Shown one piece after another: positions 41,624 through 51,325 of a stretch of DNA of 64,000 nucleotides (position 1 is its first letter; each line of letters begins with the position of its first letter). The notes under the pieces are model-generated. The model did not search any database, was not told the DNA's origin, and saw only the letters and a program-made list of their open reading frames with translations. The position numbers were made by a program, and so were the translations under genes. This DNA comes from Neobacillus niacini (lineage in GTDB: Bacteria > Bacillota > Bacilli > Bacillales > Cytobacillaceae): NCBI RefSeq assembly GCF_000759675.1, contig NZ_BAWM01000006.1, positions 1 through 64,000 of the forward strand, given 5' to 3'.

Positions 41624-43714
41624 TTAATTTTTCTTCATTTCAAAGTAGGTATCCATGACTCTTTTGCCGATAAGGAAGTTTGCTCCATTATCGGTAGTTC
41701 CTTGGTAGGCCCAAGGGACAATCACTGCCATTGCCACTTCAGGATTGGTACTTGGAGCGTATGTGACTAAGCTTAGATTCATTACAGGAGGTGGCTCCTT
41801 ACCGAACTTAGCGCGTTCTGGACCATCGTAAAATGCCTCAGCCGTACCAGTTTTCCCTGCAGGAGAGTAGGGGGCGCCGGCAAACCGTCTATACGCTGTT
41901 CCTCCTGGTTCCTGGAAAACTTTTTTGAAGCCTAATTGTACCCGGTCCATCCATGCAGGTTCGGCATCAATCGTATTAAGTACAGTAGGTTTAATCTCTT
42001 GAAAGACTGGTCCTATTTCGTCTGTATTATTATCGATAGGCTCACGTATTTCCTTTACAATATGCGGTTTCATCCTTTTTCCGCCATTTGCAATCGTTGA
42101 AATATATTGCGCTAATTGCATAGGGGAATAGGTGTCATACTGTCCAATGACTAAGTCCATAATATGTCCTGGCAGCTTGCTGGTTCCCTTTAAACCACTA
42201 GATTCGTTTGGAAGGTCAATTCCTGTTCTCGATCCAAGACCGAAGCTGGCAAAAGAATTTCTAATAATTTCACCCGTGTTTGGAGCGAGACCTAACGGTT
42301 TATCATATTGGTAATTTCCTTTACCAATTCTAATTGCCGTATGGAACATATAAACGTTTGAAGATAATTTTAAGGCATCTACATCATTTAAGGTGCCTAA
42401 ATAAGCATAAGACTTTTTAAGCGGGGTATCCGCTATTTTTATCCCTTGGTCATTAATTCTAGTACCTGGACTAATTACCCCAGTCTTGAAACCTGTCAAA
42501 ATCGTTGCACCTTTTACTGCTGAGCCGACATTATATGAAGTAGTAATCGAACCTAGAGCATCATCTTGCATTTCTAGCTGACCAGTTTCTGGATTTTTAA
42601 CGATTCTTTTACCAGCCATTGTTAAGACGGCACCATTATTCGGATCCATTAAAACGACATAGGCGCGATCCAAAAGAGAGGTATTAGGTGTTTGTTTCAA
42701 CCCCCAAAGCTCTTCTTCAATGATTTTCTCCACAGCTATTTGTAAATCCATATCAACTGAAAGGACAAGATCCTTACCTCTTTCTCCATTAGAAACCACT
42801 TCAGTTTCAATGACATTCCCTTGCTTATCTGTTACCGTTTTAACCTTTGATTTGTGTCCATGAAGTACATCTTCATATTGTAGTTCTAGCTGACTTTTTC
42901 CAACTCTGTCATTGCGGTTGTATCCTAATGATAAAAAATGATCTAACCGGTCAGCAGGTAGTCCTTCTTCGGTTTTTGTTACGTTCCCAAGGATTGATTT
43001 TAATGTTTGATCAAAAGCATAAGATCGATCCCAGTCTGTAGTTGTGTCAACTCCGGGGAGGGATTGTAGATTTTCACTAACAATCGCAAACTCCTCAGGT
43101 GTAACATCTTCATTTTTGACAATTTGCGGGGTGAATTTATAACCGCTTGAAAACTTAAGATAAATGGCCCAGACTTCGAGCTCTTCTGGAGTTAACTGAC
43201 TTATTTCTTCCTCTGTTGTCCGATCAATCTTTAATTTATATAGATCATTATCTTTTAATTCTTTCGCTTTAAATAACTCTAGTTCTTTTTGGGAAATTTT
43301 TGCATCAGCTTTTTCTGGATTCTTGAGGATCCAAAGATCTTTTTTTTCTCTTTTTGTTATCTTATCTGAATTTTCAACAATTAATTTTGCTAATTTTTCT
43401 GCAGTATCCAGCATCTCTTTCTGGCTGGCTCCCATATTTGTGTATGTAATCGCACGTTTCGGCACATTGTCAACGATGACTCTGTAATTACTGTCTAACA
43501 TTTTCCCACGGGGTACAGGGTTATTTATAGTAATATCTTCTTTTCTCTCCAATTCACGTTTAAAATTTTCTCCATACACAATTTGAACAAATCCCAAGCG
43601 CAAGATTAGGATGGAAAATAACAAAAAAACACTGAAAAATAATAGGTTCAAACGAATCGGGAAATGTGATTTTTTCTTTTTCTTTTTCTCCAAATGCTGA
43701 CACATCCTTTTCAA
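41624..43714 (-). CDS. class B penicillin-binding protein (PbpA/PbpH type)
   Basis: DD-transpeptidase for wall elongation, about 696 residues. A short Lys-rich cytoplasmic tail and one membrane helix (about 22-42) precede the pedestal domain with RGKMLDSN. The transpeptidase domain holds SAVK (active Ser), SSN and KTGT motifs. In B. subtilis PbpA and PbpH are redundant rod-shape PBPs; I cannot tell which this is. The start is uncertain: TTG 43714 or ATG 43705, neither with a well-spaced ribosome binding site. The poly-Lys stretch comes from an A-rich run. Confidence 0.9.
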   Translation of the reverse strand: MKRMCQHLEKKKKKKSHFPIRLNLLFFSVFLLFSILILRLGFVQIVYGENFKRELERKEDITINNPVPRGKMLDSNYRVIVDNVPKRAITYTNMGASQKEMLDTAEKLAKLIVENSDKITKREKKDLWILKNPEKADAKISQKELELFKAKELKDNDLYKLKIDRTTEEEISQLTPEELEVWAIYLKFSSGYKFTPQIVKNEDVTPEEFAIVSENLQSLPGVDTTTDWDRSYAFDQTLKSILGNVTKTEEGLPADRLDHFLSLGYNRNDRVGKSQLELQYEDVLHGHKSKVKTVTDKQGNVIETEVVSNGERGKDLVLSVDMDLQIAVEKIIEEELWGLKQTPNTSLLDRAYVVLMDPNNGAVLTMAGKRIVKNPETGQLEMQDDALGSITTSYNVGSAVKGATILTGFKTGVISPGTRINDQGIKIADTPLKKSYAYLGTLNDVDALKLSSNVYMFHTAIRIGKGNYQYDKPLGLAPNTGEIIRNSFASFGLGSRTGIDLPNESSGLKGTSKLPGHIMDLVIGQYDTYSPMQLAQYISTIANGGKRMKPHIVKEIREPIDNNTDEIGPVFQEIKPTVLNTIDAEPAWMDRVQLGFKKVFQEPGGTAYRRFAGAPYSPAGKTGTAEAFYDGPERAKFGKEPPPVMNLSLVTYAPSTNPEVAMAVIVPWAYQGTTDNGANFLIGKRVMDTYFEMKKN

Positions 43715-43920
43715 TTAACAGGCGAGGGACAGTTCCTTCGTTAGTATGCCTTTGAAATATTGGTAATTATTTATTATTTTACGTTTACATTTGCAGAAAT
43801 GTAAAGTATTTCCTACTACTAACAATTTGTAACATTTATGTAATTTTTTATGGAGGTATTGATGTTACTATTTATTATGTTAGAGGATTTTAAATAAACA
43901 AAAAATAGGGAGGTCTACAT

Positions 43921-45453
43921 ATGCAACATAAAGTGGTGGATCAAACAGTAAAAGCTGCTTTAGAAAAATTTAATGCATTAGATGAGAAAATTACTCATTT
44001 TTCAAGTATACTTGGGTTGACTGATTGGGACTCGAAGGTAATGGCACCGAAAAAAGGCAGAAGTGTGTTTGCGAAGGCTACGGGAACATTAAAGACGGAA
44101 GTTTTTAAGCTCCAAGTTTCTGAGGAAATGGGCAGCTTACTTGCCGTATTAACATCATCAGAAAATTCCTCCATACTAGATGAAATAACCAAAGCAAAGG
44201 TAAGAGAGTACAATGAGTTTTATCAAAAATCAAAAAGTATTCCGGCTGAACTTTATCAAGAATATGCAGTGTTAACAGCACAGGCAAATGATGCATGGGT
44301 AGAAGCGAGAGAGAATAATGAATTTGCTAAATTCCTTCCATACCTCGAAAAAATCGTAGATTACAAAAGAAAATTTGCTGAAATTTATGGCTACGAGGAG
44401 CATCCTTATGACGCTTTATTAGAGGAGTTTGAACCTGGTTTAACAGTAAAGAGGTTAGATCCTTTATTTGCAAAACTTAGACAATCAAGTGTCAATCTTT
44501 TAGAGCGGATTCAAAAATCAGGAAATCTAACATCTGATGAAGTGTTTGAACAATCTTATGACATCGAGCTGCAAAAAGAATTTAATCGGTTTATCCTCCC
44601 AATCATAGGTTTTGATATGGAGGCTGGCAGACTCGATGTAACTGTGCATCCATTTGCACAAACAGTAAATATTGGCGATGTAAGGTTAACAACACGATAT
44701 TTAGAAAATAATGTCCGCTCTGCGCTATTTGGAACGATCCATGAAGCGGGTCATGGCATTTATGAGCAGCATGTAAATCCAGCGTATGAAGAAAGTGTCT
44801 TGCAGAGTGGTGCCTCATTTGGCATTCATGAATCTCAATCAAGATTTTTGGAAAACATGGTTGGCAGAAGCAAGGAGTTTTGGCACTATTTTTACCCGCA
44901 TTTGGTAACGTATTTTCCAGAACAACTTAAGAATGTGTCAGTTGATGAATTTTACCGGGCTGTTAATACTGTAAAGCCTTCATTTATTCGGGTTGAAGCA
45001 GATGAATTGACCTATAATCTTCATATTATGCTTCGTTATGAAATTGAAAAAGCGTTAATTGGCGGTGAAATTGAAGCTAAGGAGTTGCCTGAAGTATGGA
45101 ATCAAAAAATGCAGGACTATCTAGGCATTACACCAAGTACTGACAGTGAGGGCGTACTTCAAGATGTACACTGGTCATTTGGCGGAATTGGCTATTTCCC
45201 ATCCTATTCATTAGGTAATCTTTATGCAGCTCAAATACTTCGTAAAATTCAAAAGGAGATTCCAGATTTCTATGCCCATATTGAAAATGGAAGGTTCGGT
45301 CTGATACAAGAATGGCTACGAGAAAATATCCATCAATATGGAAAACTGTACACGCCAAATGAATTAATTGTTAAAGTAACAGGTGAAGAATTGAATGCTG
45401 ATTACCTAGTGGAATACCTTGAGAAAAAATATTCTGAGGTTTATGGACTATAG
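43921..45453 (+). CDS. ypwA: M32-family metallocarboxypeptidase
   Basis: Thermostable-carboxypeptidase-1-type enzyme, 510 residues, that removes C-terminal amino acids from peptides in the cytoplasm. The zinc motif is HEAGH in GTIHEAGHGIYEQ, with the downstream Glu in HESQSRFLEN, the DWDSKVMAPKKG and HPF motifs of M32, and GGIGYFPSYSLGN. It is mostly helical. Similar in length to B. subtilis YpwA. GGGAGG lies 7 bases upstream of ATG. Confidence 0.94.
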   Translation: MQHKVVDQTVKAALEKFNALDEKITHFSSILGLTDWDSKVMAPKKGRSVFAKATGTLKTEVFKLQVSEEMGSLLAVLTSSENSSILDEITKAKVREYNEFYQKSKSIPAELYQEYAVLTAQANDAWVEARENNEFAKFLPYLEKIVDYKRKFAEIYGYEEHPYDALLEEFEPGLTVKRLDPLFAKLRQSSVNLLERIQKSGNLTSDEVFEQSYDIELQKEFNRFILPIIGFDMEAGRLDVTVHPFAQTVNIGDVRLTTRYLENNVRSALFGTIHEAGHGIYEQHVNPAYEESVLQSGASFGIHESQSRFLENMVGRSKEFWHYFYPHLVTYFPEQLKNVSVDEFYRAVNTVKPSFIRVEADELTYNLHIMLRYEIEKALIGGEIEAKELPEVWNQKMQDYLGITPSTDSEGVLQDVHWSFGGIGYFPSYSLGNLYAAQILRKIQKEIPDFYAHIENGRFGLIQEWLRENIHQYGKLYTPNELIVKVTGEELNADYLVEYLEKKYSEVYGL

Positions 45454-45518
45454 ACAATTTTGTTATTGACTCATTTGCGTTTTTATCATATATTGTTAGT
45501 AATAAAATATTTCCTTAT

Positions 45519-45636
45519 TAAAGGGGAGTAGCTGGACAATAAAGTCGTCATTCCGAGAAACCTGTTTCTCCGGCTTTATTGGCAACGTGACGTTGTTAGC
45601 AAGACCTTTACTGCACAAACGGTAAAGGTCTTTTTG
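45519..45636 (+). promoter_or_regulatory. yybP-ykoY manganese riboswitch with terminator
   Basis: AAAGGGGAGTAGC at about 45519-45531, the hairpin GAGAAACCTGTTTCTC, GGCAACGTGACG and GCAAGACCTTT match the Mn2+-sensing yybP-ykoY motif. The closing arm GACCTTTAC also forms the left arm of a terminator (GACCTTTAC with GTAAAGGTC, T5 at 45631-45635), so aptamer folding and termination exclude each other. Mn2+ should turn ykoY on. Confidence 0.9.
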
Positions 45637-45646
45637 TATTTTTATG

Positions 45647-45702
45647 GCCTTTACCGGGGTAAAAGCGAATTGCAGCTTTTACCTAGGGTAAAGGCTTTTT
45701 TA
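45647..45702 (+). terminator. second long terminator in the ykoY leader
   Basis: GCCTTTACC (45647-45655) pairs with GGTAAAGGC (45687-45695) and GGTAAAAGC (45658-45666) with GCTTTTACC (45675-45683), giving an 18-bp interrupted stem followed by TTTTTT. It stands between the riboswitch terminator and ykoY. Confidence 0.8.
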
Positions 45703-45755
45703 TTGCAGCAAAGGGATATTTTAGAAAGAAACTTACTTATTAGGAGGATTTATTT

Positions 45756-46544
45756 ATGGACTTTTCTCTATTGCTGGAATATGGATGGGTATTGTTGGTG
45801 TTAGTGGCACTGGAAGGATTATTAGCAGCAGACAATGCCTTAGTACTAGCCATTATGGTTAAGCATTTACCGGAAGAAGATCGAAAGAAAGCCTTGTTTT
45901 ATGGATTAGCTGGTGCGTTTGTGTTCCGCTTTGCTTCACTTTTTATCATTTCTTTCCTTGTCGATGTATGGCAGGTTCAAGCCATCGGAGCACTTTATCT
46001 ATTATTTATGGCAATTAATCATATTGTCCGAAAAGTGGCTAATAAAGGAAAATCGGAAAATAACCAGAAGGAGAAACCTGTTAAGAAAAGTGGATTTTGG
46101 GCGACAGTTTTTAAGGTAGAATTAGCAGATATTGCCTTTGCAGTTGATTCCATTTTAGCTGCTGTAGCACTTGCAGTAGTTCTACCAGATACTCCACTTC
46201 CTAATATCGGTGGTCTAGACGGCGGGAAATTCTTGGTTATTTTTGCCGGGGGAATCATTGGTCTTGTGATTATGCGATTTGCAGCAAATCAATTTGTTAA
46301 GCTCCTAGAAAGAAGACCAGGTCTTGAAATAGCGGCATTTGGTATTGTTGGCTGGGTAGGTGTTAAGCTAGCGGTTTACACACTTTCACATCCATCGCTT
46401 GGAGTATTAAGTGAAGAATTTGCCCATTCAACAGAATGGAAATTAACGTTTTACGCAGTGTTAGTTGGAATTGCTGCAGCTGGTTGGTTCTTCTCAAAAG
46501 ATCAAGTTGTAGAAAAGGCGAAATTAGATACAAAAGCCTCATAA
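45756..46544 (+). CDS. ykoY: TerC-family manganese exporter YkoY
   Basis: Integral membrane protein of 262 residues with seven or more helices. ALEGLLAADNALVLAIM in helix 1 and VELADIAFAVDSILAA in the middle carry the acidic metal-binding residues of TerC. The B. subtilis counterpart exports Mn2+ and helps load secreted metalloenzymes. Expression is expected to follow Mn through the upstream riboswitch. AGGAGG lies 8 bases before ATG. Confidence 0.93.
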   Translation: MDFSLLLEYGWVLLVLVALEGLLAADNALVLAIMVKHLPEEDRKKALFYGLAGAFVFRFASLFIISFLVDVWQVQAIGALYLLFMAINHIVRKVANKGKSENNQKEKPVKKSGFWATVFKVELADIAFAVDSILAAVALAVVLPDTPLPNIGGLDGGKFLVIFAGGIIGLVIMRFAANQFVKLLERRPGLEIAAFGIVGWVGVKLAVYTLSHPSLGVLSEEFAHSTEWKLTFYAVLVGIAAAGWFFSKDQVVEKAKLDTKAS

Positions 46545-46588
46545 TTTACTTTCAATAAAGGAAAACTTAGAATAGTAAGATTTGAAGG

Positions 46589-46621
46589 GAAGCTGCATTC
46601 AATCGAAATGCAGCTTCTTTT
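46589..46621 (+). terminator. ykoY terminator
   Basis: GAAGCTGCATT pairs with AATGCAGCTTC, followed by TTTTC, 44 bases after ykoY. Confidence 0.85.
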
Positions 46622-46680
46622 CAGTAAAAAATCTGATTATGGGTATGAATAATAACGTGTACATACATTTATTATGGAGG

Positions 46681-46695
46681 TGTAAGCCTTACACA
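46681..46695. promoter_or_regulatory. small perfect palindrome before the CorC-type gene
   Basis: GTGTAAGCCTTACAC is a perfect dyad around a central C, followed by AATGTAAGG. It directly precedes the TTG start and could mask or mimic the ribosome binding site, or be an operator. A nearby ATG (46697) is followed at once by TAA. Confidence 0.4.
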
Positions 46696-46710
46696 ATGTA
46701 AGGTCAGCTA

Positions 46711-48033
46711 TTGACAATCATAAATCTTTTATTAATCGCAATACTTATCGCGTTAACAGGATTTTTTGTTGCAACTGAATTTGCCATCGTAAAAGTAAGG
46801 GGTTCAAGAATTGAACAATTAATCGCAGAGGGTAAAAAAGGAGCAGAAGCGGCTAAACATGTGACTACCCACTTGGATGAATATTTATCAGCCTGCCAGC
46901 TTGGAATCACGGTTACAGCTTTAGGACTTGGCTGGCTGGGCGAACCAACGGTTGAAAGTTTATTGTTTCCATTATTTAAAAGAATGGAGTTAAATGAGGC
47001 ATTATCCCATATTTTATCATTTGGTCTCGCATTTGCTTCTGTAACGTTTTTACACGTTGTAATCGGAGAACTGGCTCCTAAAACAGTTGCAATCCAGAAG
47101 GCTGAACAAATTACACTTGCCACATCTAAACCATTGATTTTGTTTTATAAAATCATGTATCCATTTATTTGGGTATTAAATAATTCTGCTAGAGTGCTTG
47201 TCGGATGGTTTGGGTTCAAAGCAGTATCTGAGAATGAATTAGGACTATCAGAGGAGGAGCTGCGAATACTACTTTCAGAAAGCTATGAAAGTGGAGAAAT
47301 AAACAAAAGCGAACTGGAGTTTGTAAATAATATTTTTGAATTTGATGAAAGAATTGCAAAAGAAATCATGGTTCCCAGGACGGAAATGGTTACCTTGAAT
47401 ATGAATGATAGTGTTGAAACGGTTAGGGATGTAATAAAGAGAGAAAAATATACACGTTACCCTGTTGTGGTGGATGGGGATAAGGATAATATAGTAGGAC
47501 TTATTAATATTAAGGAAATTTTAACCGAAGAGATTAAAAAAGAAGAAATCCTGAAGGATACTACCTTACAACCCATGTTAAAACCAGTTATTCGAGTGAT
47601 TGAATCGATTCCAATTCATGACTTGTTGGTAAAAATGCAAAAGGAACGTTCCCACATGGCAATTCTGCTTGATGAATATGGCGGGACTTCCGGATTGGTG
47701 ACCGTTGAGGATATTTTAGAGGAAATTGTCGGTGAGATTCGAGATGAATACGACACAGATGAGGTAGCAGAAATTAGGAAACTAGGTACAGATCATTATT
47801 GTTTCAATGCAAAAGTTTTGGTGAATGAAGTGAATGATCTTTTAGGTACCAATTTATCAGATGATGAAATGGATACGATAGGCGGCTGGTTTTTGACCCG
47901 GAACTTTGATGCTAAAAAGGGAGACGAAATCGAGGAGGAAGGGGTCATCTTTACCGTCAAGGATATTCAAGGTCATCATATATTATTAATAGAAGCGAAG
48001 AAGGTTTTTATTAGTAAAGAAAAAGAAACGTGA
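46711..48033 (+). CDS. CNNM/CorC-type magnesium transporter
   Basis: 440 residues. A DUF21/CNNM membrane domain with four helices (about 1-175) opens with [22 protein letters not shown] pair (about 205-330) has [16 protein letters not shown] and [15 protein letters not shown]. The CorC/HlyC transporter-associated domain (about 345-435) ends the protein. B. subtilis relatives such as MpfA (YhdP) export Mg2+. The start is TTG 46711 with AAGGTCAG nearby; it is the most upstream start consistent with a first helix. Regulation may involve the preceding palindrome. Confidence 0.9.
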   Translation: MTIINLLLIAILIALTGFFVATEFAIVKVRGSRIEQLIAEGKKGAEAAKHVTTHLDEYLSACQLGITVTALGLGWLGEPTVESLLFPLFKRMELNEALSHILSFGLAFASVTFLHVVIGELAPKTVAIQKAEQITLATSKPLILFYKIMYPFIWVLNNSARVLVGWFGFKAVSENELGLSEEELRILLSESYESGEINKSELEFVNNIFEFDERIAKEIMVPRTEMVTLNMNDSVETVRDVIKREKYTRYPVVVDGDKDNIVGLINIKEILTEEIKKEEILKDTTLQPMLKPVIRVIESIPIHDLLVKMQKERSHMAILLDEYGGTSGLVTVEDILEEIVGEIRDEYDTDEVAEIRKLGTDHYCFNAKVLVNEVNDLLGTNLSDDEMDTIGGWFLTRNFDAKKGDEIEEEGVIFTVKDIQGHHILLIEAKKVFISKEKET

Positions 48034-48070
48034 ACAACCAATTCCGCCTAACTGGGGAATTGGTTGTTTT
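48033..48070 (+). terminator. terminator of the CorC-type gene
   Basis: AACAACCAATTCC pairs with GGAATTGGTTGTT around an 11-base loop and is followed by TTAATA. Confidence 0.88.
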
Positions 48071-48169
48071 AATAATGTCAAGAATAGTTGAGTGATTTTT
48101 TAAAAAAAGTTTGACAATTTTGTGAACAAGGTGAATAATTAATAATATATAGAAAGGGGATACGTTGTT

Positions 48170-48430
48170 ATGAGGAGTAGAGAGAAATTACTAAATGCAG
48201 TGACGTATGTTGGATTAACAGTCCTAACAACTGGAGTTATCGCTTTTATTTTAGGTGTAATTGTAACCGATTTCAGTATTTTGGTTCCAATTGGAATTGG
48301 AACATCTGTGGGTGCGGTATTTATTTTTCTAATTGGTGTTTTTTTGGTAGTGACAGAAGAAATGTTGGAGAAATCTTATATAGGAACAAAAGTAGTTTCA
48401 ATCAAAACAAAAAAAGGAGCACCTTTGTAG
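48170..48430 (+). CDS. small two-helix membrane protein
   Basis: 86 residues with two membrane helices (about 10-32 and 38-62, VPIGIGTSVGAVFIFLIGVFLV). A short cytoplasmic tail ends KTKKGAPL. RBS AAAGGGGA. Its last codons overlap the terminator hairpin. Family not recognised; lies alone between the CorC gene and the convergent qox operon. Confidence 0.7.
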   Translation: MRSREKLLNAVTYVGLTVLTTGVIAFILGVIVTDFSILVPIGIGTSVGAVFIFLIGVFLVVTEEMLEKSYIGTKVVSIKTKKGAPL

Positions 48431-48438
48431 AAGGTACT
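48412..48438. terminator. bidirectional terminator
   Basis: AAAAGGAGCACCTT pairs with AAGGTACTCCTTTT around TGTAG with one mismatch. It serves the small membrane gene and probably also the end of the convergent qox operon. Confidence 0.8.
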
Positions 48439-48458
48439 CCTTTTCATTTTGTATTGAA

Positions 48459-48740
48459 TTACATATCCCAAACCATTGCGAGTAATGTTCCGAAAACCGT
48501 AACGAGGGCAATGATTAGTCCATAAAAAACATTTGTATAAATAGCACCTTTGTCCTTAGTCTCCCCAGCGTGCATAAAAACAACTAACTGGAGTCCGGCT
48601 TGGATGAATGCTGTAACAAGCAGGATTGTCATGCCTACAGCAAAAGACATATCAAGAAAGTAAACAGCTAATGCAATGATTGTCAGGAGTATAGAGAATA
48701 CAAAACCAAGTACTTGTTTCATCGGAAATAATTGGCTCAT
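48459..48740 (-). CDS. qoxD: quinol oxidase aa3 subunit IV
   Basis: Small membrane subunit of the cytochrome aa3 menaquinol oxidase, 93 residues with three helices. The central FIQAGLQLVVFMHAGE matches the COX4/CyoD family. It begins 1 base after the qoxC stop. Last gene of qoxABCD, needed for assembly or stability of the complex. Confidence 0.92.
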   Translation of the reverse strand: MSQLFPMKQVLGFVFSILLTIIALAVYFLDMSFAVGMTILLVTAFIQAGLQLVVFMHAGETKDKGAIYTNVFYGLIIALVTVFGTLLAMVWDM

Positions 48741-48741
48741 A

Positions 48742-49338
48742 TTACATCATTCCTTTCAAATAGATGAAGCTGAAGATGAAAATCCAAACAACATCTAGGA
48801 AATGCCAATAAAGCGAAAAGATAAATGCTTTATTAGTGGTTTGTGGAGTTAATCCACGTTTTTTTATCTGCAGAATAATGAACAATCCCCAGAAAAAGCC
48901 AAGTGTAACGTGTGCTCCATGTGTTCCAAGGGTTGTTAAAAGAGCAGATGTAAATGCACTAGTTTGTATTCCGGCACCTTCATGTACATAAGTAACAAAC
49001 TCAAATATCTCCACTCCTAAAAAGGCAAGACCGAGAAGAAGTGTGATGGAAAAGAAAGAAATCATCGCTTTTTGTTTCCCAATACGCATCGCATGAATCC
49101 CAAGTCCAACAGTAAAACTACTTGTTAAGAGTAAGATTGTTTCAAATAGAACAGGAGTGATTTGGAAAATCTCTGCTCCAGTTGGTCCGCTTCCAGTTCT
49201 ATTCTCTAAAGTGAAATAGGTTGCGAACAGGGTAGCGAAAAGCATAATCTCGGCCCCAAGGAAGATCCAAAATCCTAAGATTTTTAAACTGTTTTCTTCA
49301 GTACTATATTCTAATGGAAGCGAGTTATCTATTTTCAT
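48742..49338 (-). CDS. qoxC: quinol oxidase aa3 subunit III
   Basis: Heme-copper oxidase subunit III, 198 residues with five helices. LGFWIFLGAEIMLFATLFATYFTL and THGAHVTLGFFWGLF with YWHFLDVVWIFIFSFIYL are the conserved COX3 blocks. It separates from qoxB by 3 bases with an overlapping ribosome binding site. Part of the main aerobic terminal oxidase. Confidence 0.94.
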   Translation of the reverse strand: MKIDNSLPLEYSTEENSLKILGFWIFLGAEIMLFATLFATYFTLENRTGSGPTGAEIFQITPVLFETILLLTSSFTVGLGIHAMRIGKQKAMISFFSITLLLGLAFLGVEIFEFVTYVHEGAGIQTSAFTSALLTTLGTHGAHVTLGFFWGLFIILQIKKRGLTPQTTNKAFIFSLYWHFLDVVWIFIFSFIYLKGMM

Positions 49339-49341
49339 TTT

Positions 49342-51285
49342 TTAAGCACCTCGCAAATTTGTTTCTGTTTCTTCAATTTCTTTAACTGAGATATATCTGC
49401 CATGATCCTGTTCAAATGAACGAAGTGCCATACAAGCAAATATCCCTATCGTTGTAAGGATTACAGGAATCCATAAACTGAAAATAAATGAGAATCCCCA
49501 AACAAAGAAGATACAGCTCATGATAAATGGTATACCGCTATTATTAGGCATGTGAATTTTTTCGAATTCGCCTTTAAATAAAACATGACCATTTTTCTTC
49601 GCATCCCAGTAAGCCTCATTCGTACGTACATCTGGTAAAATCGCAAAATTGTATTCTGGTACTGGTGTATGTGTAGCCCACTCTAGCGTACGAGCATCCC
49701 ATGGATCATTACTAATATCTCTTGATTCATATCGAGTACTATAGTAGATATTGTAGACGATTAACACAAAACCAATAGCCATTATCGCCGCTCCAACAAA
49801 TGAAACCATATTCATTGGACCAAATCCAGCAGATTCAGAATATGTGTACATCCGGCGTGCCTGGCCATCTAATCCTGAAATATACATGGGCATAAAGGCT
49901 AAGACGAAGCCGATTGAAAGCAGCCATGCGGTCCATTTACCAATTCTCTCATTTAACATGAAACCAAACATCTTTGGCCAATAATAATGCAGTCCTGCAA
50001 GCATTGCATAGACGACACCAGGAATAATAACATTATGGAAATGAGCCACTAAGAACATTGTATTGTGATATTGATAGTCTGCCGCCGACATGGCTAGCAT
50101 GACCCCAGTAACTCCACCTAATGTAAACAGCGGAATGAAAAGCATACTGTAAAGCATTGGTGTGGTAAAAACGATCTTTCCTTTCCTTAGCGTAAGCAGC
50201 CAGTTGAAAATCTTCACACCTGTAGGAACGGCAATTGCCATGGTTGTAATTGAGAAGATACTGTTTGTAAACGCTCCTTGCCCCATCGTAAAGAAATGGT
50301 GCGCCCATACTAAGAAGGATAGAAGTGAGATAATAACCATCGAGCCAACCATAGATGTATAGCCATATAGGTTACGACGTGCAAAGGTTGAGATAACTTC
50401 ACTATAAATACCAAATGCCGGAAGTATTAAGATATAAACTTCAGGATGTCCCCAAACCCAGAAAATGTTAGCCCACAGCATATCCATACCGCCATTGTCC
50501 ATGGCAAAGAAGTTTGTTCCAAATTGTCGATCTAAGGTTCCCATTGCAAGTAACACGGCTAATACTGGGAACGCAAAAACGATGATAACATTCGCAATTA
50601 ATGCTGACCAAGTAAACATTGGCATTTTCATTAATGTCATTCCAGGTGCTCTCATTTTAAGAATAGTAGTGATAAAGTTAATTCCTGTCATTAATGTACC
50701 AATACCTGCAATCTGAATTGCAATCATATAATAGTTGTTACCAACAGATGCGCTGAATTCGGTACCTGCAAGCGGGAAATAAGAAGTCCAGCCTGCGTCA
50801 GGTGAACCACCGACAACGAATGAAATGTTGAATAACATCGCACCCATAAAGAATAACCAAAAGCTTAATGCATTCAAGCGTGGAAATGCTACGTCACGTG
50901 CTCCTATTTGTAAAGGAACAACAAAGTTCATAAAGAACATAATGAACGGCATTGCCATAAAGAGGATCATTACGATCCCGTGTGTGGTGAAAATTTCATT
51001 ATAATGCTGTGCATCTAGCAGAGTATTATCTGGAACCGCAAGTTGTGCTCGCATCATAATTGCGTCAACGCCGCCACGAAATAGCATCAAGAGGGCAGAT
51101 AGCAAATACATAATACCGATACGTTTGTGGTCAACAGTTGTTAACCATTCACGCCATAGATAGCCCCATTTTTTAAAATAAGTTAATCCTGCAATGACTG
51201 CGATGATTGTAAGTCCTATGGCAGCCATCGAGGCATAAATCGCAAAACTTGGATGAGGAACGGCAAATCGATCAAAGAAATCCAT
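49342..51285 (-). CDS. qoxB: quinol oxidase aa3 subunit I
   Basis: Catalytic subunit, 647 residues with about 14 helices, holding heme a and the heme a3-CuB centre. Heme ligand His lies in the HYNEIFTTHGIVMILFMAMP region. WVWGHPEVYILILP supplies CuB His and the cross-linked Tyr, HHFF the other CuB ligands, and VAHFHNVIIPG the heme ligands. The length fits QoxB/CyoB rather than CtaD. It reduces O2 to water while pumping protons. Confidence 0.96.
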   Translation of the reverse strand: MDFFDRFAVPHPSFAIYASMAAIGLTIIAVIAGLTYFKKWGYLWREWLTTVDHKRIGIMYLLSALLMLFRGGVDAIMMRAQLAVPDNTLLDAQHYNEIFTTHGIVMILFMAMPFIMFFMNFVVPLQIGARDVAFPRLNALSFWLFFMGAMLFNISFVVGGSPDAGWTSYFPLAGTEFSASVGNNYYMIAIQIAGIGTLMTGINFITTILKMRAPGMTLMKMPMFTWSALIANVIIVFAFPVLAVLLAMGTLDRQFGTNFFAMDNGGMDMLWANIFWVWGHPEVYILILPAFGIYSEVISTFARRNLYGYTSMVGSMVIISLLSFLVWAHHFFTMGQGAFTNSIFSITTMAIAVPTGVKIFNWLLTLRKGKIVFTTPMLYSMLFIPLFTLGGVTGVMLAMSAADYQYHNTMFLVAHFHNVIIPGVVYAMLAGLHYYWPKMFGFMLNERIGKWTAWLLSIGFVLAFMPMYISGLDGQARRMYTYSESAGFGPMNMVSFVGAAIMAIGFVLIVYNIYYSTRYESRDISNDPWDARTLEWATHTPVPEYNFAILPDVRTNEAYWDAKKNGHVLFKGEFEKIHMPNNSGIPFIMSCIFFVWGFSFIFSLWIPVILTTIGIFACMALRSFEQDHGRYISVKEIEETETNLRGA

Positions 51286-51325
51286 ATATTTATATCTCCT
51301 TTCAAGGGAAGATTACTTTTTTTAA

